Part shown: positions 35,901-47,800 of the stretch, in pieces
How the letters are laid out: every line of letters starts with the position of its first letter
How positions within the stretch are numbered: the stretch's first letter is position 1
Assembly (NCBI RefSeq): GCF_009389715.1
Contig: NC_052399.1
Span: 5,520,585-5,584,584 of the forward strand
From: Phoenix dactylifera
Taxonomy: Eukaryota; Streptophyta; Magnoliopsida; Arecales; Arecaceae
DNA: 64,000 nucleotides
Direction: 5' to 3'
Translations under genes and position numbers: made by a program
Notes under the pieces: generated by a model
What the model was told of the DNA's origin: nothing
The model's database searches: none
What the model saw: the letters and a program-made list of their open reading frames with translations, nothing else

Positions 35901-38900
35901 GGTTGGACGGGACCAAATAATGAGTACCTTTGATTGAAGAGGATTGATGTCTACTAGTTGTAGTTTGTATTACTTTTGACGCCTCTTCAGTCTGCAGTTA
36001 CCCTGCATAATGATCTGACAGATCTAATCCATTTAAATCAGTTCAGGAATACATACCTTTTAAAAGATAAAAAGGAATCTGTGAAACCAGACTTAATATT
36101 TCTCTCCAATCTTCAGTTAGGTAATGCCTGGGATTTCTTGGGAAGAATGATACAGCCCACTTGATTGTGTCTTTATTGCTGCTTCTTTCCCCCTTTGATA
36201 ATTTGTTGAAGCCTTATATCATTCTGGCATTAGAATATTTTTATCACTCCCAACTTATTCAATGAGAACTGAAAAAAATAATATATCACCACCAAGAAAT
36301 GTTGAACCGGCCTGTACCGGCCGGTTCAGCTCGTATCGAACCGGCACCGGCGCCGACCGGTCCGGTTCGGCCATAGAAAACGGACCGGTGCGAACCAGGA
36401 TCGAGTCCGATTTGATCTGTGGCTAATGCCACTGCCTATGACTGTGGCATTTTAATACACAGCGCGCTGCGTGACGCGTTTTTTTGCTGGTTCGGACCGG
36501 TTCGAACCGGTACCAGTGCTGACCGGTACCGGTTCGGTGATTCTTGATCACCACTATGCTATGACAATCCGAATGTTTTTGTATTAACTGCAAAATGCTG
36601 CTTATTCTTATCTTTGGCCTGCCATTTGGATAGATGACTAAGGAAATCATGGTCGCCACCCTTATGTGTTTTAACCAGGTTATTGACCAAAGCTTTCGTC
36701 TTTAAGAAGTAATACTCCTTGAAGTGACACATTGGAAAACCACTGAGTGATCTACAGTTTTTAATCAAGTAGTGACTTTGTAGCTGTAATGATTTAAATC
36801 CTTGGTATTATTCTTTATCTGATGTTGCAGTTTGCCTTTAACGTTTTCACTAGAGTTGTCATTTATGTGACCTTGCTTTTACCTGAATATTGAAAATAAT
36901 CTGAAATGATAAATTTTTATCCTTTCTTCTGATAAATGCTTCTACTTCCTAATGTCAGTATGTGGGTGACCTTATGTGATTTTGGTTGAAAATAGTCATT
37001 CTTTTTGGAATTTCAACCTATTCTCAATAATTTTAAGCATACCAAAGTAATAACTTTTTGTATCTCGTAATGCATTACTGCAATTTCTGGGGTCTTATTG
37101 CAAATTTTTTTCTTGGTGCAGATGCTGTGCCTTCAAACAAAGCCATGCTTTTGCAAATAATAGTTGCAATGAAGGCTATGCCTTGGTATTGTGCTCTTCC
37201 AACACTTTCAGAATACATGGTTGAAAGAGGATGGACCAGATGTTTCTCTAGTATAACCGAAGTTGGTTGGCCAACCTACATTGCTTATGTGACAATATAT
37301 TTGGTCTTTGCGGAGTTTGGAATTTACTGGATGCATAGAGAGTTGCATGACATAAAGCCATTATACAAATATCTTCATGCTACACATCATATCTACAACA
37401 AGCAGAATACACTGTCCCCATTTGCTGGTAAGTTTACATTATCTGTAGACTTGAATTATCTTAACCAGTTTCCTGGAAAGTTAGGATTATGTGATTATCT
37501 GTATTTCGAACTTACTGTTTTGTGTAGTTTGCATTATCATTGTCAGCAGAATTGATGATAAAGATAATGCAAACTACACAAAACAATATTATCATTCTGC
37601 AGTTCAAATTATCATTGTGCAGCTTGATGCGAACTACACAAAACCAGTTAAGCTGCATTTTAGTTTTCTATTACATTTGCAGCTTAACTGTTGGGTATCA
37701 CCAATTAAAAGAATAAGTATATTCTACATATAGCAAATATCCTCTGAAATATGCAGGCTATTCTGGTATAAGCAAATTGATTAATTTGCTCATGCATGTA
37801 CACACGTGCGCGCGCGCACACAACAGGATGTAGGATGTCTAAATACCCTTTTGACTCTGTAAAATAATCCCCTGTAGTATTCACATGAAGGGAAATTAGC
37901 AAGATAATTCCTTGCAAATAAGTAATTCAGAATGAACCTGTACTGAGGTAAAGGTAAAAGGTAGAGGCGACTTATTAATTAATGAGAACTATCAGTAATG
38001 CCTTGAGCACTCAGCTAGGCATATATCTAGAAGCAGGAAGCTGGAAACAGTGGATACACACAGCTTCACATTGCATCCAAAAGGGTATGCACATTATCTT
38101 GTTTGATATTCAAGTGCATATCTGGATCTGTGATGGATATATTAGTGCTTCTGAATCTATAGCTAGAGTAGATAGGTAGGTAGTCTTACCGGCTGTCACA
38201 TTATCTAATTGCGAAGGTATACTTCTGAGAGTTCCACTTTTATCTTATTTTGTAGGTAAAAAAGAAAAACTCTAGACCTTATTTATCAAAGATATCTAAA
38301 TTGGAACTTAAATGAGATGGTGATTAAAGCCCAACAGCCTTTATGTTGTCTTTTCATATTCCTGAAGTACCATGGATTCTTATCAGCAACTCTGTTGGGT
38401 ATTACTAGCACAACTGAGTAACTATGATGGTGGAATCTAATGTTAGTGTCTTTTCTATCAGAGTATGTGAGTTTAAATTTCTGAGTAACATGCATGGATG
38501 TTGTTTCCAGAGCTGAAAAGTAATATGCTGTCCAATAAAAGTTATTCTGTAAGTTTGAGAAGATTACATCAATAGTAATTAGAGAATTGTAATGTGAGAA
38601 CTGTGGATTCTCGCGAAGTTTTTTTGGGGGGGGCTAGTGCCAAGAGGTTGTAGGCCTAATCCTTGTTTAGGCAAGCGGCTTTTTCTTATCAAGCTTTAAT
38701 GCCTTAATTTTTGGGAAACGAGCATGCATAAGGATTTATAATACATTTATTTGCACAATTTCTGTGTCTCTGTTTGGGCATATTTCAAGCACTTAACAAT
38801 CTTATAGTAGGTGAGGTTTGGTAGATGTGTTGTTACAGTTTGAAAAGATGAACGGAGAGTTGACAAATTCGTGACTCAACTGTTTTGGCTATGTGAAGAC

Positions 38901-40793
38901 ATCAGTTGTTAATGGTGGGGGGTGATGATACATCTTCCTTTTGCTGGTATAGAAAATTGATGAGGAGTTAAAATTAAATGATCACTAAATCAGTTGTTTT
39001 TAAACATTTAAAGCTGTGTATTCCCATCAAATTGGTGAATATCAGGTGACAACATATCATGATATTTGTGATATTTATTACCTAAGTTGTGGTTTCTCTG
39101 ATTGGCAGAAACATTAAGAAACAATGTACTTAGAAGATTTGGATATAAGAGGCAAATGAATGTTTAAAAAATTGAAATGCTTACGTATGCTATAGTGTCA
39201 TTATTTAATAGTGTTATTATTGTTTATTGTGTTTAAGATTAAAGCATATCATATTGCATAGTATTTCTTCAATAGAAGTTAATAATTACAAATTATCAAA
39301 TCATGCAAGAACCTTCATGATTCAATTCACAGATCAGTTTCTCCTTGAATATTAACTATTATTTTGAGATTCTCTCAAAAAACTACTATTTTGAGGCTCA
39401 ATTGTAAGAAATCAAATCAAATCAAATCAATGTTTAGTTGAATGAGCATACACTATAGCATTATAAGAACCTTCATGATTCAATTCAAGAAATAGTTTCT
39501 CCTTGAACGTTGACTGTTATTTTGAGGATTCTCTCAAAAAGAACTATTATTTTGAGGCTTAATTATAAGAAATCATGTTTAGTTGAATGAATGTACATTA
39601 TGGCACTACTTGGGATAATGAGCTAAGTAAATCTAACCTGGAAATGAAAGCTAACTTTAATGATGCTCTCATTGTCTCAAATGTCACAAAATGTAATACT
39701 GTATCATAAAGTTTAGCACATTCATATGCTTGCATGCATTATTCCTTGAAGTATAAGTTTGAGTTATGTGAAAGTGAAACCAATTGCAGATATATCGTAT
39801 TAAGGTCCTTTGTACCATCTTTTTTATCAGGACATGCTTAAATATGATAAACATGCGTAAATTCTAATTTTCTTGGGATATGTCGAAGTCAAGCCATTCT
39901 TATTTTATGCAACTAGCAAGCAGAGGGACCAATAATCTTACTGAATGTTGAAGCTTAATATATGAATAAGGTGTTAGAATGTATGCCTCCTAAAAGATTG
40001 GAGTGCTGATTGTAATTAATGCATGCCCTGGTTAAAGTTCGAGCAAAATGGATGTCCATATGATAAAAGAACCATTTTTCTCACTGTTTTGAGATTTGTC
40101 CTATGGAAAAACCTGCTCCTCAAATTGGGTTGTTATATTGTCAAGGTGCGCAAATATAGTTTGGCGATATCTTTATCTTTTATGATTTTCTCATCAATAG
40201 TATTGTGCCTACTTATTCTTAGATAATTTTTTTTAAACAGTTTAAGCAAAAGGATACCAGCTTATGGCTCAATCAGTATGAAATTTGGCATGGTTAACCC
40301 TACTACTTAATTTCTGTTGCCCGGTTAGATGGTATTTGAATGGTTTGAGAATGCCCATGTGATGCCTCTCGTCCCCGATTAATAATGATCTTTGAGCTAT
40401 ATTTCGTTCGATAATATCATTTGACATCGTATGGCCGAACTTTCTTCTATTGTTGAAGATTTGAAAAAAAAAAGTTGCAATGAATTTTTCTTTTTCACAG
40501 GACTGGCATTCCATCCATTGGATGGAATACTGCAGGCGTTGCCACATGTGATAGCCCTCTTCCTTGTCCCGACCCATTTTATGACTCACGTACTTCTCCT
40601 GTTTTGTGAGGCTTTGTGGACAGCAAACATTCATGACTGCATCCATGGCAAGGTGTGGCCTGTCATGGGTGCTGGCTACCACACAATCCACCACACCACC
40701 TACCGCCACAACTATGGTCATTACACTATATGGATGGACTGGATGTTTGGAAGTCTTCGTGACCCCGAGGAAGACCCCAAGAAGGTGGAGTAA
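26912..40793 (+). CDS. STE1: Delta7-sterol C-5(6)-desaturase (STE1/DWF7 type), 3 exons, 273 aa
   Basis: Exons are 26912-27134, 37122-37427 and 40501-40793; the junctions restore an Asp codon (G|AT) and a Gly codon (G|GA). The protein introduces the C-5 double bond into delta7-sterols in phytosterol and brassinosteroid synthesis, and acts in the endoplasmic reticulum membrane. It has hydrophobic segments near 48-66 and 126-144 and the three iron-binding histidine clusters of the sterol desaturase family: HRELH (146-150), HATHH (160-164) and HTIHH (237-241). Long blocks such as [16 protein letters not shown] and [17 protein letters not shown] are characteristic of plant C-5 desaturases. 273 aa is close to the roughly 280 aa of Arabidopsis STE1. 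The ATG at 26912 has a good context (G at -3, G at +4) and fits the short N terminus of the family. No defect is seen. The introns are exceptionally long for so small a protein. Confidence 0.94.
27945..28012 (-). repeat. tRNA-like segment, possible SINE remnant
   Basis: On the minus strand a tRNA-length stretch carries GGTTTGATCCC (box B with one change) about 45 bases after a TTGGCTGCATCC segment that only weakly resembles box A. No A-tail or target duplication was found, so it could be a decayed SINE head or a decayed tRNA-like sequence. It is not an intact tRNA gene. Confidence 0.3.
29895..30241. mobile_element. MITE with 14-bp inverted ends, Tourist/Harbinger-like
   Basis: The left end AAGGCTGTGTTTGG pairs with the right end CCAAACACAACCTT with one mismatch, giving an element of about 347 bases. 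The GGCNGTGTTTGG type of end is common in plant Tourist/PIF-Harbinger MITEs. A clean TTA/TAA target duplication is not seen (TAA on the left, TTG on the right), so the superfamily is provisional. No coding content. Confidence 0.6.
30411..30843. mobile_element. Small DNA transposon with 15-bp inverted ends
   Basis: GTGTTGCATGGACAC at the left end and GTGTCCAAGTAACAC at the right end are inverted copies with two mismatches, 433 bases apart overall. The interior is AT-rich and non-coding. No target duplication could be established, and repeated gtcc motifs near the right end leave the boundary open. Confidence 0.4.
31472..31518. repeat. Compound CTC/CCT-CT simple repeat
   Basis: A run of cctcctcctcct changes to a C homopolymer and then ctctctctctctct. 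It produces proline/serine-rich and arginine-rich spurious frames. Confidence 0.85.
36293..36546. mobile_element. ACCGG-rich hAT-like MITE, 254 bp
   Basis: The element begins CAAGAA and ends TTCTTG, with GAACCGG and its inverse a few bases further in. The flanks are an exact 8-bp direct repeat ATCACCAC (36285-36292 and 36547-36554), the hAT duplication length. Both arms are crowded with accggt/ggttcg motifs, so the whole element could fold into a long imperfect hairpin. It lies about 575 bases upstream of exon 2 of the C-5 desaturase. There is no coding capacity. Confidence 0.7.
37517..37690. repeat. Nested perfect inverted repeats just inside intron 2
   Basis: Arms of 22 bases at 37517-37538 and 37563-37584 are perfect reverse complements (gttttgtgtagtttgcatta... 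and its complement) around a 24-base loop. A diverged third copy of the right arm (gcgaactacacaaaacc) follows near 37629. A second perfect 12-base pair, cagttaagctgc (37645-37656) and gcagcttaactg (37679-37690), lies next to it. Together they suggest a small foldback element; target duplications were not identified. Confidence 0.75.
39307..39606. repeat. Two-copy tandem duplication, 158-bp period
   Basis: The block aagaaccttcatgattcaat at 39307 recurs at 39465, and both copies continue with gtttctccttgaa, ttttgag, ctctcaaaaa, ttttgaggct, taagaaatca and tgtttagttgaatga. The second copy is about 16 bases shorter because it lacks extra aatca units. It lies in intron 2 of the C-5 desaturase. Confidence 0.85.
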
Positions 40794-43700
40794 TGCAGGT
40801 CCAGTGTGCCTTTTGTAGCCCTTCTTATGATCTGAGAGGCCAGTTAGACCTGCTGAGTCCTCATGTCTATTGGTCTGAGTCTCTTTGATGGATATATGAT
40901 GCATCTGTTGTTGATGTTGTATAATTTACTCAGGAACTTTTTTTAACATGCTGTGAAAAGATCGATGGAAGTGCAGACTAATGTGAAAACTTCAATAAGG
41001 TTATGGATGAACGGCAGACCAAGGATGCACCATTTTCTGTCTGCTGTATTTTTTTGGGCATAGAGACTGTGTGTATCATGTGGTAGCTGTATTTTTTTTT
41101 TTTTTTTTCTGGTTTGATCTCCTAATCTTAACTGATAGAGTTTGTAGCAAACGGATCAGTATCAGTCCAGGAACCAGCAGTCGATCCAGCAGTAGAGCTT
41201 TTCTTAAACGAAGGTGTTTCAACACTTGGAAGAGTTTATCCTCTCGAGGTCAGGGGATCTTGGACAGTTCTAATCGGCAAAAATGGATTGCATGGATGTT
41301 TTTATTGCTTGGATTCTGCTGTAGAATAGTAGCCTAACTTGCCTGCTTTTAAATTGCTATGTGTTTGGCCCCAAGTCATAGGATGGGGCCGGCCAAAATT
41401 GAGTCGAGTCGGATTCTCGAAGAAGCATCAAGACTTGAGCAAAAGAAGTGGATTTGGCTTTCTTTAGTTAGACCTTTTTTGTTGGTTTCCGATATCATTA
41501 TATTTGGGTCTTAGTTTAATGTGTGACTGATGATTAGCAAATGAATCAGACCGTCCATCTTAGATTGGTTGCTTCACATGAGGCTACTGACACAGATGGT
41601 CAAGTGGCTTGGTGATTGTGAAAATTTTAGACAATGACATCCCATAAAAAAGTTTTGACGCTAGCTACCATCTCACCTCTCTCAGCAGTTCGTAGCACCT
41701 TCAGTGTAATATGACTGCTGTCACTTGGGTTGGCCACATGAGCTCTGAAAACTGTGTTGTTGGGAGACAAGTTTGGGACCGCTCCATGGGTAACTTGCCT
41801 TCTCCTTGCTTGGTGGTCTCGTGAAGTTACATAGCAATTTCTGTAGCTACAAGTCATGCCTTGGTCTTAATAATCCCCATGGGTGGTCATGCTTTTGTCG
41901 AATTGTCTCTGCTACCTGACTTCTAGGTAATTTAAGGCATCAGTATCTCTTGATTTTTCAACAGATTTTTGGAAACTATATTAATAAGAGCTCAGACGCT
42001 TTAGTCGAGTCCCTACATAGTGATGGATTCTCCTCTGCTGTAGTGGAGAGGTTTATGGTAATATTAAAGTATCATAATTTATTATTTCTTTATTCATTTT
42101 GTAAAAAGAGATAAACCATCAATAGTTTTATACAAAATAAAGTTAATCGGCATCTTACTTTTAGTAAAAAATGGTGTTCTATGAGAAAATGATGTTTCTT
42201 GTTTTATTTGGATTTAAAGTTTATGAAATTTGATGGTTAAGTTTTTTCAGAAGGCTTTTTACTGCTAAAATGATATTATTTTCAAAGTGAAAAAAAATTA
42301 CAAGAGATTTCTTGGAGTCTAAATGAAAGTTTACGTGCAACAAGTGGTTTTTTATCTAATTTTGATACATATTTTCTTGATATAGTAGAGGAAATTTTAG
42401 TCACATATGGGTTTAAAGTATTTTGACAACAAAAAGCCAAGGGTACATTGGAGGAGAAAGACGAATTAGAATCATCCAACCAACGAGAAAATCCTAAACA
42501 CTCTTTGTTTTTTTTTAAAAAAATAAAGTATAGATAAAATATCTCATTTGCCTAACAAATATTAATTATTTCAATTATCTAAACCTTATACTAACCCCAT
42601 CTAATTTTTTTGCAGACTTTCTATATATAGCCTGCAATGCGCAAAGCATGCATTGTTGTGACAACCGAATCTGCATGTTTATTTTTTGAAGGCAGTAATG
42701 CAATATTGGTATTCTTTCTCACAAACTCACTACATCTGTATGCAAATAAGAAGTCATTACAAATCCAACCAAATGTGGGTCATGTGCAAGTTCTTTAAAC
42801 AACCATTCTAGCACTTACTGCTAATCAATTGAAGGCTCATTGGATATACATCCCTGATTGGCCAGAGTAACTCAACACGTATAGTGTGTACAATGATGGC
42901 CTAAAGCAATGGCGTTACTTATATTATTATTGACGACTTAAAATCAAGTCTGCCCGACTTGCATTCAATCTTATAGTCTCGGTGGAAACCGACGGGTAGG
43001 TATAATTCATAGGAATCAAATCCACATAGATAGCATATTACTTAAAGTTGCTTGTGTTTATAATAAAGGTTATGCTACTCCTCCCTCCCAAGTCCACACG
43101 CGGAAAGACAGTAGTACTATAAGATCTATTTGGTAGGCTCGCCTGACAACGAAATCTTATAACCACCCATTAATGATAACGATTTCTCCACCATGTACGT
43201 AGAAAACAGAGACTAGGACGCGTAAATGAGTGAATCCTGTGCATTAGATCATATGATGAACGCAAAATTAGCCTTTTAAAATCTGGAGTCAAGTCACCAC
43301 CTACGTGTCACGCGTCTCCCGAGCCCTCTCAACGCGGGGAGGCTTCAGAAGCAACCGTGTCCCAAGAATCCCCAAGAATTTTGGCCGCTTTCAGCGAGAT
43401 TTGGGCCCACCCGGGACTCCCTTTTACTTGTCATTTTGTTTTAATAGGATTCTTCCATGATGGGTTGGTAGAGAAGTTTGAACCGGACGTTCTTTTTTCT
43501 GTTTTGGTAGCATCTCAGAAGCCAAAGGGACTTGCGATTTATACATTCTCGTTATAATTAAATTGATTAAGTAATTGGTATTTTGTTTATTGAGTTAATT
43601 TATACATTCTCGTTATAAATGTCTTTTTAAGATACATAGTTTTACATGTCATATTGTCTATTAGGCCTTTGTATGTATGAGGGCTCGATGACTTTGAGTC

Positions 43701-44463
43701 TAATGTAAATGATTGTTCTCAGTGATGATAAGTAAATAGTTTTTATTTTTAAGAGTTTCTAATTTTTATCTAAAAATATATTTTTCAACCATCTTTTTGT
43801 AAAAAAAATAAAGAAACAACACTTTTAGCAGTTATTCAAATCTAAAAGAATTTACTTAGCATGTCAGAAAATTATGATTTTTTATTTATTTTTTATACAG
43901 GATAAAAAAATTATGCCATGCGTATGAACAAATAAATTATGTGCAATTTACTATAAACACCGTAACAAATAAATTGCAAATATTAGAAGGAAAGTTAATT
44001 CTAGATGCAATTGCTCGTTGTATTATAAACAAACCTCAACTAAAATATTATAACTGAATCTAGGAATTGTTTCCACACTTATGATTGGGAGGTTTACATG
44101 TATATCTCTACTTATATCAACAAGAGCTCAAATAATTTGAACTCAAACGATCAAATTAGATCTGCAATACACTACCATATTACTATTATAGAAAACAGTT
44201 TCTAGTAAATTGCTGTTAGTGATGTTCAGCCATCTTATCCACAATCATATGAAAGCAAGTTTTCAAAAAAAAATATTTTAGAAAGAAATAAGAGTCTAAA
44301 AGTTTTTTAATTAGACGGATGGATATAATCATATGCTCCCTATATATCTCTTATGTGAACTGTCGGTTATGGGCCAAGAATTATTATAAAAATACGAGTA
44401 CATCTTTTCTCGACTAAGAATGTCAATAAGGGAAGGGGGTATGCTCACTCGGTGGTTTTTGGA
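40794..44463. other. 3' flank of the C-5 desaturase and intergenic DNA
   Basis: The first 250 bases are the probable 3' untranslated region. The rest is AT-rich, with a T homopolymer at 41092-41109 and a GC-richer island around 43300-43420 containing an acgtgtcacgcg motif of the ABRE/G-box type. No gene is supported; frames such as 41071-41337 and 41627-41857 lack any family feature. Confidence 0.5.
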
Positions 44464-44501
44464 TGTCAACTAAGTTAGGGAGAGAGTAGTGGCAGTTGAC
44501 C
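44464..44501. promoter_or_regulatory. Pair of W-box motifs upstream of the SARD1-like gene
   Basis: TGTCAA at 44464-44469 (TTGACA on the minus strand) and TTGACC at 44496-44501 are W-box cores, the binding motif of WRKY factors, 300-337 bases upstream of the start codon. WRKY-type sites are expected in promoters of immune regulators, but short motifs of this kind also arise by chance. Confidence 0.35.
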
Positions 44502-44654
44502 GTTCAAGGTAGCGACATCGGTAGGAATTGCATCGGCTAACCCTGGGTCGGTCTCCTGCTGGAACTAAACCATCCTTTCTCTGCACCTTCCGACCACCTT
44601 CCATGCGCTTTCTGAAGAAGATTAAACAAAAGGGCCCCATGGCGGCTGTTTGTG

Positions 44655-44660
44655 TATAAG
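44655..44660 (+). promoter_or_regulatory. Weak TATA-like element of the SARD1-like gene
   Basis: TATAAG lies about 145 bases before the start codon, in a position that would give a leader of roughly 110 bases. TATAAA at 44385-44390 is a better match but much further upstream. Neither has independent support. Confidence 0.25.
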
Positions 44661-44800
44661 AAGACCTCGGGGCCATCCTCCATGGCTTCCGTAGTCCTTA
44701 TTGTCCTGACAAGCTTCCAAGCCTCAACTCTTCCAACCTCCCCCTCTGGCTACTAAAATCTCCCAGAGTTTCCATTCCTTCTTGGGTAGAAAAAAAAAAT

Positions 44801-47800
44801 ATGGCAGCTAAAAGGCTTCTTGATGACTCCGATCATGACAAGGATCAGTCGGAGGACAAACGGATGCGGCGCCTGCCTTCTTTCTCGACGTTCGTAATTC
44901 TAATATCCTTCTTCTTCTCAACTTTTTTTTTCTTATCTTTGCTAGAAGTTTTCTTCTCGTACTGGAGGAAAAGAGCATGCTTTTTGTATCTGAAAAATGG
45001 TATCATAACTTAATGAGGTTTTGAATCGAAATACATAAATATAAACAGTTTTCTGTGTCGTTCCTTTCGCGTATTGTATATTTGCTCACGGGAACAAAAA
45101 CGGTTTGATGCGTCTTTTCTTATAATTTCATTGATGCACATAGATAAGTTTAGTAACTAAGTTATGAATAAGAACAAAAAACTAACTTGATATTTAGGCA
45201 TGACAACTTAGTCATGACTTGATATCATAATGACCAAGTTGTGATATCATTTATGCAAGCATGACTTGATTCGTTTCAAATCTTACTGCATGCAAGCTCA
45301 TCCATTAGAGATCATTCAGTTCAAGCATCTAGCTTTTCCACTTCCCCATGCGGGTTCTGAGCCAATTATATGGAGTACCTTGCAGTCTAACACAGGCATG
45401 CTGTTATGCTTCCTATTGGATCATATCCTAAAATTATTCACAATTTTGAGAAAGCCTTTTGGCGAGTGTTTATTCTTTTTTGCCGTATTGTTTCTATGTA
45501 TGGTATCTTATGAAATTCAAAAAGATGATGGCAACATCCGTGTTAAGGTTTATCTTACGTTTTCTCCTTGTCCCTTGACAGGGTGATCAGAGAGGCTATG
45601 ATGGCGAAGTCATTGCAAAACTTGTTTATGGCCTTGGAACCACTGCTTCGCAAAGTGGTATGACGAAATCTCTTACGACGCATGCTTAGATCATCAAAAG
45701 GTTTTGCATTAATTAATGACTTTAGTTTATTGTTTTTGTGAAAGACTTAAGTTGCGTTTGTTGCTTTTAAAATTAGATGGAAGTTCAGATTTACTTTCCT
45801 CCCACCTAACATCTTCGGGAAAATCAAAGAGAGTGGGACCCATAGCCTTTAGCTTGAGCAGGAACTAGAACAACCATGAGTGGGGCAAGGAAGCAGACGA
45901 TAAAGTTGCATCAATGTTTATTTTATTCTAAGAACCTTATTTTAAGCTTGTTTATTGGATTCTATTAGGTGCAAGAGGAGGTGGAACGCGGACTAATGCA
46001 TGCATACGGCACGCGTCTACTTCACAGGTACAGCATGCAACACCTCTATATATATGTCGATTATTTTCTGTATTTTTTTTTCCAGAGAGTAATGGTAGAA
46101 TATTTTATGTATCTTTTAGTCTCTTTATTTAATTCTCCTAAGGCTAATTAGAACTATTCTGAATAAACAAAGCATGATTAAACCAAATACTATGGACGAA
46201 TATAATTGTTGGTACAATAGGTGTAAAAAAATAAAATAAATAAAATAGAGATAGAAACTTGTAGGCTTTGAGGCGTATCTAAAGATACTGGCCCTAAAAC
46301 ACTATTTGTCCTCACTCCTAAGAGTTTGTTAATGGGTTATAGACAAATATGTTTCGAGGATACAACAAAACCAAATGAAATGAAGTACTGCAATTAGCAA
46401 AATTGAAGAACTTTCTCAAGAGGTCTTTCTAAACAAAAACTCTTCTGATATGTTAGTGTTATTGTAGTGTTTGAAGAACAGAGGGAGTCTTCTATTTATA
46501 GAGTTTCAGATGTTTTTTTCAAGAGTCGCAATTCTTACCAAATAATTTAAGTTATTTTAACTGTACAAAACAATTACTAGCAGATGATGGATTTAAACTT
46601 GAAATTTGCACCGTTTAAACAAATATTGGCGGCAAGTATTTGAGCTTGATCATAGTATCTTTTCACAGCACTGTTTCATACACAATTTTTTATGTGTTAC
46701 ACGGCTTCACGTGGGACCCATGCAAAGCACAATTATTCAATCAAACAAAACCTCAACACAAATTCTTAACATTTTTTTTTTAATTGCGAACATTGATTAA
46801 CCATGCTTGCTATGAAATTCTTTCCAGGCCTTCCCAAATGCACATTGAGGCAGCTGAGCCACCAAGCATGAAACTAATATTCAAAAGAGAACCATCACTC
46901 CCGGTCTTCACCGGAAGCAAGATCGAGGACGAGGATAATAACCCTCTCCAGGTGCTCCTCGTAGATAACCATAACAGTCTGTCCTCAATACCATCACCTC
47001 TCAAAGTAGAAGTAGTGGTCCTTGATGGCGATTTTCCTTCTGATGATCACGAAGACTGGACAAGCACCGAGTTTCAGAAGGGCATAGTAAGAGAGAGGAC
47101 AGGAAAGAGGCCATTGATTACAGGAGAAGTCAACCTCACACTAAGAGATGGAACTGCTTCCATCTCGGAGCTCACATTTACTGATAATTCGAGCTGGATA
47201 AGAAGCAGGCACTTCAGGATTGGTGCAAGAGTTGTGCCAGGGAGCTATGATGGACCAAGAATCAAAGAAGCCATGACTGGAGCTTTCACGGTGAAAGATC
47301 ACCGAGGAGAATGTAAGTATGCTATCTTTTGCTGGTTCTACTTAGTGTCTCATCCATATCATTTCATTAATTAAAATTTCTTCCATGAGATTTAAACTAC
47401 AAGGCATACTTGGTTCCAATTGGGAGATAAGTTGGAGGAGGAGGAGGAGGAGGAAAAAAATCCTGTCACAATCATAGTAATCACCATGGTTTTTAAACAG
47501 ATGGTGAAATTGAAAGACATATATCTATTGGAGTTTGTGGTCAAAGTCTGTAAAGGCCCATCAAACTGGGTCTTGCTCAGAGCTCCCGCAGACATCCTTT
47601 AATAATTCCATGATTAAAGGTCATGGAAGACTCCAAGTCTACAAGGTGCCTGTTGCCTTTAATCAACCTTATTTTGGCCATGGTCCACCATCCACTAGTT
47701 ATTGCTAGTCTATAGAAAGGGATACTTGAACTAGCAATTTGAAGATGAGATGCGACCAAAAAAGATACTTGGACTGCCAATTTGAAAATAACATATGTAA

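Larger units (their letters stand above)
27135..37121 (+). other. Intron 1 of the C-5 desaturase gene (9,987 bp)
   Basis: A phase-1 GT-AG intron that holds most of the gene's length. Inside are a tRNA-like segment (27945-28012), two TIR elements (29895-30241 and 30411-30843), a GA/CT and C-rich simple repeat near 31472-31518, and an ACCGG-rich hAT-like MITE (36293-36546). No nested gene is supported; the 60-80 codon frames show no family features. The rest is AT-rich sequence. Confidence 0.85.
37428..40500 (+). other. Intron 2 of the C-5 desaturase gene (3,073 bp)
   Basis: A phase-1 GT-AG intron. It begins with a cluster of perfect inverted repeats (37517-37690) and includes a 158-bp direct duplication (39307-39606) and a short CA/CG alternating run near 37800-37822. 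Otherwise it is AT-rich with no supported gene. Confidence 0.85.
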
